From Telopea speciosissima (lineage: Eukaryota > Streptophyta > Magnoliopsida > Proteales > Proteaceae): a stretch of DNA of 64,000 bases. The translations under genes and the position numbers were made by a program. Below the pieces are notes generated by a model. That model was not told the DNA's origin. It was given only the letters and a program-made list of their open reading frames with translations, and ran no database searches. The DNA lies in NCBI RefSeq assembly GCF_018873765.1, contig NC_057916.1, positions 33,517,501-33,581,500 on the forward strand. The letters are read 5' to 3'. Below are positions 46,501-56,027 of this stretch, piece by piece. How positions within the stretch are numbered: the stretch's first letter is position 1; every line of letters starts with the position of its first letter.

Positions 46501-49500
46501 CTAGTGTTACTACCAAAGATTGGAGATCAACTACTAGTTATTACACCTTCATTGGTAGGAATCTTCTGTCTTAGAGGAGTAAGAAGCAGACTACAGTGGC
46601 ACAGTTGAGTGTTGAGGTTGAGTATAGAATTAGGGTCCATACTGCGACTGAGTAGATGTGGTTGAAGTCACTCATACAAGAATTGGGGTTCTTTTCACTA
46701 AAACTATGAAGATGTATTGTGATAATCAACGTGTAATTTATAGTGCAACTAATCCAGTTTTTCATGAGAGGACTAAGCATATTGAGGTAGATTGTCACTT
46801 TGTGAGAAATGCGGATGCAAAAGTTGATCTTAATTCGGTTTGTCAACTCCGACAATCAACTTGGTGATATGTTCAAGAAGGCGTTGTTCCGGTCTGCGTT
46901 TCTTGATGGTTGTTCGAAGCTAGGTAAGGGAGATTGTTGAATTATTTATCCACCCGTGTCCCCCTTTGGATAGTCCACCGTGTTAGAGCTCCTATATGAT
47001 ATACATATTGTTTCCTCCCTTTCCTACAAGGTCGGCCTTTTAGAGGAAGCGGTTCCAACATGGTATTAGAGCAGGCAGGGGTCATGGTATCGAGTCCCCC
47101 TAGGAGCGGGCAGGTGTTGAATTATTTATCCACCCGTGTCCCCCCTTTGGATAGTCCGCCATGTTAGAGCTCCTATATGATATACATATTGTTTCCTCCC
47201 TTTCCTACAAGGTCGGCCTTTTAGAGGAAGCGGTTCCAACAGAGATGTATATACTCCAGCTTTAGGGGGAGTGCTAAAATGTGTATTGACTTGGGGGGTC
47301 CATAGAGGTCCATGGACCTTGCAATGTAGGATCGTTTCTTAGTGTTTTAATTAGTTTATGTCTCTTTATCTCTCCTGTTGTAATTAGACTTCAGGCTTAG
47401 CTAAGAAGAGTTTTATTTCTAGTATGTAATAGGTCTTTGACTCTTAGTAGTTAGCTACTACTAAGAGTCTATTCAGTTAATATAAATAAGTGTGGCTGGT
47501 GCGATAGAACATATAGTCTATCACACAACTCTCTTCCCCATCTCGGTTTCCCCTACCTTCTTCTTCTTCTTCTCTTCTCCTTTCTTTGATCCTGGTCACA
47601 GGTTTTGGTATCATTACAATCTACAAGCAATGTTGGATTTTAAATGGTTTGAAAATTAATGATTCAAAATATTAGTTTTTTTTTAATAAAATGTTTGTTA
47701 GAGGGTTATGTCTTTTCCTAATAGGCACCTAAATGACCAATAGACGTGACTATTGGAAGACATGTTTGAATGGTCAACAGACATGTCTTGTGGGAAGACA
47801 TGGTGTTTGGGTATGTCTTTTGAAAACAACCCTTTGTGGTATCATTTCCTCCCCTATTTATAGAGAGGAGATTTAACTCATTTCTCTAACAATTTTGAGA
47901 GACAATTCCATTTTTTTTTCTCTTGATTTGGGCTTTCTCTATACATGGTTTTGTTATGTCCAATTGAGTAAAACTCTGAAGTGTCCCAATGTGGCCCAAT
48001 AAGCGAGTGCAACAACTACTGGAGGGGCCTACAAGGCTGTTTTATCTTGGAGGCTGATTCACAAGAATTTGGTTTGCACCATGGGGGTGTCTGCAGTCTT
48101 TAGGAGAGTGATTGGTAACACGATTGAGTCCCACCAATTCCATAAGTTTCTCCATGTGTTTTCAGATTTTTGATGGTGTATATGGTGCTTGAGTTTGCCA
48201 ACATCATCCTCGGTTTGGCTACGGTTCAGATAAATATTCTATTCCCCTTGTTACATGTGTTAAATATATATTCTTGATTAATTTTTCCAACTAGCAGTCA
48301 TAGATGCATGTCCATCATCCATTCTAGTGACTATTATTATATGATTAGAACTATTTCAGGACTGTGGAGGGATCATTCTTTTGAGAATTTCAGATGGTGA
48401 TATGAACTGAACTGATATTGAAGAACTTTGAGGTCCAAAGGAAGTTGAGTTAAACACTCACTTGTAAGAGCTCCAAATTCATTCAGACTGCTCTTAACAC
48501 GAGGTAGAATGAAAAGTACATAATGATGTCGCATAAGGTGGGTATCTAGGATGGGTTCTAAGTTAAAACTATCACTGAAGAGCATTGAAGATCACAGCTG
48601 GTGACATTTTATTGGTTAGTATGTCTATTCCTCAAGGCTGTTCAACATGGCAATTGGAACAATTCACAAGGACTGTGGGTTGATGTCATAAAATTATTGA
48701 AAGATGCAAATTTTTAATTTTTGTCTGTTTAAGCATTTGTTACAAGAAAAATCTTTCAGGATATGATTTAATTTCATCCTCTGAGTAACATTACTCCTTG
48801 AAGCTTTCGCCAAAGTTTAATGAAATTATTTGCAGGTTAGATTGGCCTTCAAGGTTGATTACTGACATCTGAATTAGTGAGCGAGGCTTCCATATCCTAG
48901 ATTTTTTAAATAAATATCTTCTGTAATTGAGAACATGAGTTTTATTTTTCATGGGGAAGTTTTATGGTCAAATAGATTGCATTCCTATGATACTTGCCTA
49001 GATATATTCCAAAGGTGACTTGGAGCACAGGCCAATTCATACTTCCTTTTTTCATGATTAATTTCAATCATATATTACCAATTCTCAACTGGGAAAAAGA
49101 AAACCAATGTTCTTTACAAATCTAACTTGTTTTGAAATCTGCATCGAACAGGATTGCATGATGGAAATTTATCTGTTCGTCAGTCTGAAAATTTTGGAGC
49201 TGGAACACCAGGTCCAGATTTTTGGACTTGGACACCTCCTCCCCTTGATAGTAGTAGAAATTCAGAAGATGTTGGGACTCTAAAGGCGGCTAGAAAATCT
49301 GCTTCAAATCCAAGTCCAACCAGCTCTGTGATGGAAAAGGAACGGTCGATAGATTATCTTTCCATTCCCTTTGAGAGTACTTTTCCAGAAAGCAACCATA
49401 ATCCTCCTCTTCCACCCCTTCAGTCACTCATAGAAGTTGAAAAAATGGATGTCACTGATACCAACTTAGAAATGCCTTCTCTTGGGGGTGAACAAGAACT

Positions 49501-52500
49501 TGGTGTGCTGTTTCCGACACATGCAGCAGAAGCAGCTCATGCTCTGGAAGAGGTCAATGAAGCATCACCTCAGGGAGTGAATCCAGATGGATCAAGGTGG
49601 TGGAAGGAGACAGGTACTGAACAACGAGCCGATGGGGTGGTTTGCCGGTGGACATTGAAAAGAGGAGTTAGTGCTGATGAATCTGTTGAGTGGGAAGAGA
49701 AGTTCTGGGAGGCGACTGGTCATTTTGAATATAAAGAGCTGGGCTCAGAGAAATCTGGACGTGATTCTGCAGGAAATGTTTGGCGTGAATTCTGGAAAGA
49801 ATCCATGTGGCAGGTTAGTATAAGATGCACTAGCAACACCGTTTTCTGTATATGGTGTATAACTAACATATCATGAGTAAATTGAAGAGGCAACCTTTGC
49901 CTCTGTCGTTGAAAAAATGTATACCTACATGTTTTTTGAGCCAAGTTCAGAATCTACCTGTTTCAGTCGTTACCAATCATAATGCCCCAGCCATTTAACT
50001 CGGCTGAAGATATCATGTCATGTGGCTTGGCTCTTTCCAAAGTAATACTGGCTTTTGATGTTGGACAGGTTTCATAAATAGAATAGAATATAAAGAGTCC
50101 AAGTCATCTCATGTCACATTTCTGACGTTGTAATTGTTTAGTAGCTATTTATGGAAGATGACAGCTTGCGACATTGGTGAAGTCCCTAGTTGATAACAAT
50201 GTAGACCTGGGTCAAATCCATTTCACCTACTTACTAACAACCAACCCTGACCCACTTCCCTAAACCAGAAGTTTTTTTTTTTTTTTTTTTTTTTTGTTTT
50301 TTTAAACCAGAAGTTTAACTGGTCTGAAAAGACAAAAAACGGAAAGAAAGAAAGCCAAAAGTTTAACTGTGCTTATTGATCTGTGCAGGATCCTACAAGT
50401 GGGCTTGTGCACATGGAGAAAACTGCAGACAAATGGGGAAAGAATGGAAATGGTACTGAGTGGCAAGAAAAATGGTGGGAACATTATGATGCTTCTGGCC
50501 AAACTGAGAAGTGGGCCCACAAGTGGTGCTCCATTGACCCTAACACTCCCCTTGAGCCTGGCCATGCTCATGTTTGGCATGAAAGGTAACAATCCTTTCC
50601 CTTACCTCCAAATTGGTGAAAATTTGATGTCCATCCCTTTTCCATTATGAGTCTTGATACAGTCACCAATGGGGCTCTGGATCCTCCTTGCTTCAGACAA
50701 TAGTCCGTTATGTCTCTGACTGCAATGCCAAAAACCCTAGGACTTATAGTCACACAAAGCATTGTTTCCGACAATTGGGCAACATGCTACTTTCAGGCAT
50801 TGTTTCAGTTATTTTCTTCAACTAAGCACGACATCATGAAACACTGTATCTAAAACTAAAAATCTCATTCAAGAGCTTTGTTAACAATGCTGCAATGTAC
50901 CGTGGGGTACAGTTGAGTGTGCCACGATAGGGGGAGTGTCCCTAATCCCTATTGTAGCTGGGTGTCTTTGTTACGTTGGTTTATATCTTCTCTAGTTGTC
51001 TTTCCTAATTAAATTAGATTTCCTCTTCTGAGTTAGCTAAGTATCTAGAGTTGTATTTCTTTTAGGATCTATTTCTTGTTCTCTAAGTTGTAGTATTATT
51101 TTTGCATCATAAATACAATTGGTTGAGGTTACTGCTGGAATATAGAGCCCGCGTGCAATTCTCAGCAGTCTCAATTCTTCCTTCTCATTCTCTTCTTTCT
51201 TTCTCTCTGTGTGGTTACTGGTATTCAGTGACTGAGCATGACCTAACCAACTCCTGCTTTGATGTGTACCTGAAATATACACACTGGCCATTTTGGAAGA
51301 ACGCTTAGGACCATTTGATTCACAACTTTAGTGGGTCTTGCAAACCAAATCGTGATAGAAACAATTTAATTATCATCATCCAATCTAAGGGTTATTGACG
51401 TATGGAATACATGGCAAACAACCTAGAGATGCCTTTGGGACTAGCATTTCTCCATCATTTTTCTTGTTAATGTTGTTGATTTGGGAGAGATCTCCTAGGT
51501 TGAAATCAGTAAATGGAGGGTCTTATTGCATTGGCTGTGAGCATGTGGTGCAGATAAGTCATAGAGGGCTTATATTATTGGAAATAAGCTTTGGGTTGGG
51601 TTATGAAGGTATTAGGCCTTTGATCCCATGGGTTTCCTTTATGATGGGCCACTTTAATGGGCCTAAAATATGGGTAGACAATAGGAAAACGGGATTTACT
51701 CGATTAGTTTAGTTAGAATCCTGTTTTGAGTCAATTTCTTTCATTATTTTAGTTTTTTAGTCAGTTTATGTTACCTTATTAGCTAAGGATTAGGTTAGTC
51801 CTTTCCTTTTTAGTGTTTGAGTCTGTTTTGAGTCTTCTATATAAGTTTGTAAGGGGTTACTGCCTGGTACAAGAATTTGATTAATGAGATTGAGAAAAAA
51901 GCATAGCTTTGTGCTTTGATCTATGAGAGATTATGGTGAGATGCCATTGGTGAGAGACCAAAATACGGTGAGAGGCTGTGGGCGAGAGACCCGAGTCTGA
52001 GAGAGACTACCCTATCTTCTTCACTTCTTTGATTTCTTTTTTTTTATTTTATTGTTCTGAAATTTCCTACAAGTATTTACTGTTGCTGGACCTGAAGTTT
52101 GCGATCCTCTTGTGGACTAGTTATCACTTGTGACTGGTCTACATTAGTATATTTATGTTAATGTCTAGAGGAAGGGTTCCAGCTTCCCTCCCATCCTCCA
52201 AGCTATCACTTTGGGAGATTAGCATTGTGATTGGGTGTTTAAAAGGTTGAACCAAACATGGTACTTGTCACAATTGTATCGTGATACATTAATTCGTAAC
52301 ATTTTCTTTGCCTTGTTGGTTTAGGTGTATCTCGTAAACCTTTCATCTTATGTATTCTTGATACCTTCTTTTGCTTTTCTATTCATTTGGCAGGTGGGGT
52401 GAGAATTATGATGGGCAGGGTGGCAGTATGAAATACACTGATAAGTGGGCTGAGTGTTCTGAGGGTGATGGATGGTCAAAATGGGGTGACAAATGGGATG

Positions 52501-52769
52501 AACATTTTGATCCAAATGGGCATGGTGTCAAGCAAGGGGAGAAATGGTGGGAAGGAAAACATGGGGACCGGTGGAACCGCACATGGGGAGAGGGCCACAA
52601 TGGCTCCGGATGGATACACAAGTATGGAAAGAGCAGCAGCGGTGAGCACTGGGACACACACGTGCAACAAGAAACTTGGTATGAGAGGTATCCTCACTTT
52701 GGGTTCGAGCACTGCCTCGAAAACTCTGTGCAGCTCCGAGAAGTTCGTAAGCTGCCTGAGACATCATGA
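40512..52769 (+). CDS. LESV: LIKE EARLY STARVATION (LESV), plastid starch-binding Trp-rich protein
   Basis: Four exons (40512-41061, 49152-49813, 50389-50585, 52394-52769) join in frame with GT/AG borders to give 594 residues; Arabidopsis LESV has 578 by memory. Residues 1 to about 55 are basic and Ser-rich, ending VIRAS, and look like a chloroplast transit peptide. [17 protein letters not shown] and the [20 protein letters not shown] helix follow, then a [13 protein letters not shown] motif. The Trp-rich starch-binding fold spans about residues 325-585 (GSRWWKETG through [51 protein letters not shown]). ESV1 and LESV bind glucan chains and organise starch granules during build-up and breakdown. 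The start is the first ATG in frame; upstream non-ATG codons stay open. Intron 1 is 8.1 kb and holds a copia element with a TRIM. I see no break in the coding exons. Confidence 0.94.
41062..42562 (+). other. Intron 1 of LESV, left part
   Basis: AT-rich intron sequence with a C run near 41794-41810. The donor is G|GTATTT at 41062. Nothing else was recognised before the copia element. Confidence 0.6.
42563..47600 (+). mobile_element. Ty1/copia LTR retrotransposon in LESV intron 1 (fossil)
   Basis: Related LTR sequences start at 42563 (TGTTAAAATGTGTATCG) and 47272 (TGCTAAAATGTGTATTG); both contain AAATAAGTGTGGCTGGTGCG and AGAACATATAGTCTAT. A polypurine tract TTTAGGGGGAG precedes the second. In between, on the plus strand, lie gag (starting about 43583, [20 protein letters not shown]), a reduced integrase remnant (about 44640-45110), reverse transcriptase (about 45480-46030) and RNase H (to about 46920). 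The coding parts carry many breaks and the LTRs differ clearly, so it is an old, dead copy. Outer LTR limits are approximate and no target duplication was confirmed. A TRIM is inserted at 46935-47241. The element lies in the same direction as LESV. Confidence 0.82.
46935..47241 (+). mobile_element. TRIM: 307-bp miniature LTR retrotransposon (fossil)
   Basis: Two LTRs of 126 and 127 bp (46935-47060 and 47115-47241) begin TGTTGAATTATTTATCC and end GGTTCCAACA. Between them are only 54 bases, starting directly with the primer-site sequence TGGTATTAGAGC and ending in a short purine-rich GGAGCGGGCAGG. A perfect 5-bp target duplication GAGAT lies at 46930-46934 and 47242-47246. The LTRs differ at about three positions, so the insertion is recent. 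It landed at the end of the pol region of the copia element in LESV intron 1, just before the polypurine tract. It has no coding capacity and must have moved with borrowed enzymes. Confidence 0.92.
47601..49151 (+). other. Intron 1 of LESV, right part
   Basis: AT-rich sequence with no recognised element. It ends with the acceptor ATCGAACAG before exon 2. Confidence 0.6.
49814..50388 (+). other. Intron 2 of LESV
   Basis: This is a 575-bp intron with donor GTTAGT and acceptor CTGTGCAG. It contains long T runs at 50272-50300. No element was recognised. Confidence 0.7.
50937..51227 (+). mobile_element. LTR remnant in LESV intron 3 (fossil)
   Basis: A 291-bp segment starts TGTCCCTAATCCC directly after a polypurine-like GATAGGGGGAG and ends GGTATTCA. 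This looks like the 3' LTR end of a lost element. I found no matching second LTR and no target duplication. Confidence 0.45.
51576..52120 (+). mobile_element. Possible second LTR-like segment in LESV intron 3 (fossil)
   Basis: The segment has an LTR-like start (ATTGGAAATAAGCTTTGGGT), a TATA-like CTATATAAG near 51837 and GAGAGAC repeats near 51950-52010. No partner copy or target duplication was identified, so the call and its limits are tentative. Confidence 0.3.
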
Positions 52770-53629
52770 AGTATGTCCTCAATTTTTTTTTGCCTAAATT
52801 CCTCATGCCGCCCTTTGAGCACACTACTGGTGTAGAGTAGATCAGATATGAATTACGTCTCATTATGATAGTCACTGTTTTTTTCTTTTCTTCAGTGAAG
52901 AAAATCCTTTGGCTACTGGTTCCTGTTATGGGTTGTTACGTGTTGCCCCATTTAACTGTTTAGTTCTCTAGCAAAGGATCATATGAACTATCAAGTTACA
53001 GTTACAAGAAAACTGGTTACTCCTATGAAACCAGAAATATGGTATATGTAATAATTGTTTGGCAATTTTATAGGTTTTCTTTCCTGTGTTACATTGTGTG
53101 ATCTTTATTCGCCCATCCTAGTTTGAATATGGCAGATATTATTTTTATTTGACCGATGCTGGATTCAAATTATGACTAATGTTGTTCAAGGAAGCAGACT
53201 CTTCCTAATTTCCTCATGCATATCAGTGAAACCCAATAATACATTGATTTCTAAACCAACATGAAATGCCAATGAAAGTAGAATGATGTAGCATCAAAAC
53301 TAAAACTTGGATTGGAGAAGAGGGATGAATCTCTTCTACAACAAATCCAGTCGATGGTTGGAAAGAAGATGATTTTATTGAAGGGCAAAAAGAAGAAGAA
53401 GAAGAAGAGGGACAAAAGTCCAGCACTCAATAACAAAGACCTTGGAAATTCAAATATAGGAATCTACAGCATGAAACAAAAAACTAGAGAATCAGCTTAA
53501 TTTATAGCTGAAACTCTGGTAATATTAATTGTAAGTAGTTTACCAATGGTCATAAATGGAACAACTTAGTTCCAAAAAAAATAAAAAATATTGTTTGCTT
53601 GGAGAGATAAGTTGTTTCTAAATTGTTAA
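52770..53629 (+). other. LESV 3' UTR and flank
   Basis: It follows the LESV stop. The 3' UTR probably extends a few hundred bases, but I cannot place the poly(A) site. A short AG-rich run (AAGAAGAAG) lies at 53391-53407. No other gene was recognised. Confidence 0.5.
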
Positions 53630-53638
53630 TTATAATAA

Positions 53639-53796
53639 GGGGGAAGTTTTCATACACGGCCGTGTAAGCATGCACGGTTGTGTCCCCTCTCACAAAGAGT
53701 TGGAAAAGTCAAAAACCCTCACCCATTAATTAATGCCTTGAAACTCCCACCCTCTCATATACACGGTTTACACAACCGTGTATGAGAATTTTGCCC
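53639..53796. mobile_element. Mutator-like MITE, 158 bp
   Basis: The ends are inverted repeats built around CATACACGGCCGTGTAAGC on the left and the complement CATACACGGTTGTGTAAAC on the right. A perfect 9-bp target duplication TTATAATAA lies at 53630-53638 and 53797-53805. The TACACGG/CCGTGTA palindromes inside each end make a second level of symmetry. There is no coding capacity. The perfect duplication suggests a fairly recent insertion. Confidence 0.85.
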
Positions 53797-54271
53797 TTAT
53801 AATAATGCTTAGTAATGCAAAAAAGGTAAAATTCTTACCTGATGACCATTATGTAAAGGAAGGAGGGGGGGGGGGGTTGTGTTTCAATTCTTTCCTATAA
53901 TAAATATTAGTTAGGAGGACCATTTAGAAGAATCCATCCCCACTCCAATACCAAGTGTTATCCTTCTATGTCATTGCCTTCTTTTCAACAACTTTTGATT
54001 CTATGAAATCCAATCCAAAGTGAAATCTGTTACATGGCTGACCCAGGTCCTTTAGACATTTCCCATTATTTTTTGACTGGGGTCCACCGTGTGAGTCAAT
54101 CTTGTCACTAGATTCACTATCTTATTTATTTTATTTTTTTTTGGAAATATTTAAGAGCGAATGCTACGATGTTGGAGTATAGTTGTCCACCAACTAAGAT
54201 TGAGTGATAAAATCAGGAAAATTATCTCCTCCAGTTCTCTGTCTGGTCAATTCCTAGTGCCTCTAATAAGG

Positions 54272-54428
54272 AATCGTTATCCTCTCCTATTACAGCACGG
54301 TGTTGTACTGCATTGTGCGGCGCTACAAAGGCCATGTGGCACAGTAGGCCCCACATGGTGCACATGACTTCTGCAACCGTAACATGATGCAATACAGCAT
54401 CGTGCTGTAATAGGAGAAGATAAAAATT
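54272..54428. mobile_element. Foldback MITE, about 157 bp
   Basis: The left end (TTATCCTCTCCTATTACAGC) and the complement of the right end (TTATCTTCTCCTATTACAGC) match for about 28 bases, and weaker pairing continues to the centre. CCTCTAATAAGG flanks both sides (54260-54271 and 54429-54440). Depending on where the element is taken to begin, the target duplication is 8-12 bases, so hAT or Mutator origin cannot be decided. The terminal TATCCTCT resembles the other foldbacks at 33.6 and 39.3 kb. Confidence 0.75.
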
Positions 54429-54837
54429 CCTCTAATAAGGGGTGGTGGATCCCCCTTTGACAGAGCCACTCCCACATCCCTTGTTAGAGACACTCGGCAA
54501 CTGGAAGGGATAAAGATCTGATAAAATCATCTACCAAGGCTAAGGGGCGTTTAATAAGAAGAGAGCGTGTGAGATCCAATATGAAAAGACTTGCGTAGGA
54601 ATCACCGAATCAGCACAGTGACATCGTGAGTTTCTTTTTTCTCCATCTATATGCTGCCTTACTTTCTTTTTTATTTTTTTTTAATGAATAGAATAGTAAC
54701 CACTATCACTGGTCACTACTTTACTAATGTCATACTAAGGACCAACAACAAACACATGCCCTTCGATTATTTTTTTTAACAAATAACAACACGCTTAATT
54801 GTGGAGTTTTGATGGAATTTAATACATTAAAGTTGCT

Positions 54838-55430
54838 ATGAATGGAGGAAAAAGTTTTTTGTGGGGGAGTGTGAGCGTTGTACCCAGACACAAAGGGGGT
54901 GAAGTGACAAATCCGGATCAGCTACCCACATGGGGATGGGTCGGGTCCCACACCCCCATAGAGGGTTCAAATCTGTTCCCATCCGTCCCCATGTGGATAA
55001 CAGATCTAAACTCTGAAATGACCACCCCACCCCCATGAATGGTGGTAATAACCGCTACATGCACTCCCATAATCCCATTGGCCCAGTATGTGTAAAGACA
55101 CCATGCTTCCCCATAGAGAACTCTTAAGGGAAAATGTTCTCTGGGGGAGGGGGGGGGAGGCCATGCTAGAGAGTGGGCGGGGGGGAGAATGACTGCCAGG
55201 TGCCCCCGCCCCCCATAAAAAAACAGAAATTCCGCCCCTCAGATGCCATAGCACACTTTCATTAAATATCGTGCATGTAGTCTTTGCGTTCCCCCCCAAC
55301 ACTAATTAATGTTCTTTGTGGAGCGTGTAAGTCACACTCAGACAGAGTGGGGGGCGAAAGGACCACCTCACCCCATGAAAGGTAAACATTCCACCCCGAG
55401 ATGCCAGCACTCTCATTGGCTCCCCCCTTT
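54838..55430. repeat. Three diverged copies of a G-rich repeat
   Basis: Three related segments start near 54855 (GTTTTTTGTGGGGGAGTGTG), 55136 (GTTCTCTGGGGGAGG) and 55311 (GTTCTTTGTGGAGCGTGT). Each continues into a GGGGG-containing core, a part like GACCACCTCACCCCATGAA, and, in two, CCCC(G/T)(A/C)GATGCCA. They look like diverged copies of one short element in the VTE3 upstream region. No ends could be set. Confidence 0.4.
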
Positions 55431-55905
55431 AATTGATTAGTCCTGGTCCAGGGTAATAATGTAATGTGTTCTTTTATGTGGAGAAGAGCGTAGTGTAATG
55501 AGTCAGTGTGTCACAGAGGATGCTGAACAAGAAGACTGTAGACCATCCATTTCTATGACCATAGAAATGTTGACCCAAGGATTGCTTCTTGGCGATCCAG
55601 CTCGTGATAGATGACACTTTGTTTGAGTGTATCTGTGTATCCCCATTCCCCAGACGCCAAATCTGTGGTGCACTGGTGCTTATTCAATTTTTACTCCCTC
55701 TCTCTCCTTCTCAGTGTCCTTATGGGCTTTGGCTCTGGCACGACACCTTGGCATTTGTGACTCAGAATCATCTTTCTCCTTCTCTCCTTACTGAAGTCCT
55801 GAAAATCTAAGACCCATATGCAATTTTGGAAGACATCAGTGTGGGTGAGAAACTGATTCTTCAATCTTGCATGTGGAGGTGTCTTTCAAGTATTCAGTCA
55901 TTGAA

Positions 55906-55907
<2 letters not shown>

Positions 55908-55952
<45 letters not shown>
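55908..55952. repeat. (TA)n microsatellite upstream of VTE3
   Basis: An uninterrupted run of about 22 TA units ends 76 bases before the VTE3 start codon, within the likely 5' UTR or core promoter. Length may vary between individuals. Confidence 0.95.
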
Positions 55953-55954
<2 letters not shown>

Positions 55955-56027
55955 AAGTTCATAAGATAGGGAAAAGAAAAGGAATTCTCTGCTTAGTTTT
56001 TGTGGGTTTACTTCCTTTGATCACTTG

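Noticed and set aside
52406-52875. Overlapping minus-strand frames of 78-115 codons over the last LESV exon
   Set aside because: Shadows of a conserved Trp-rich coding exon; the plus frame matches LESV residue by residue.
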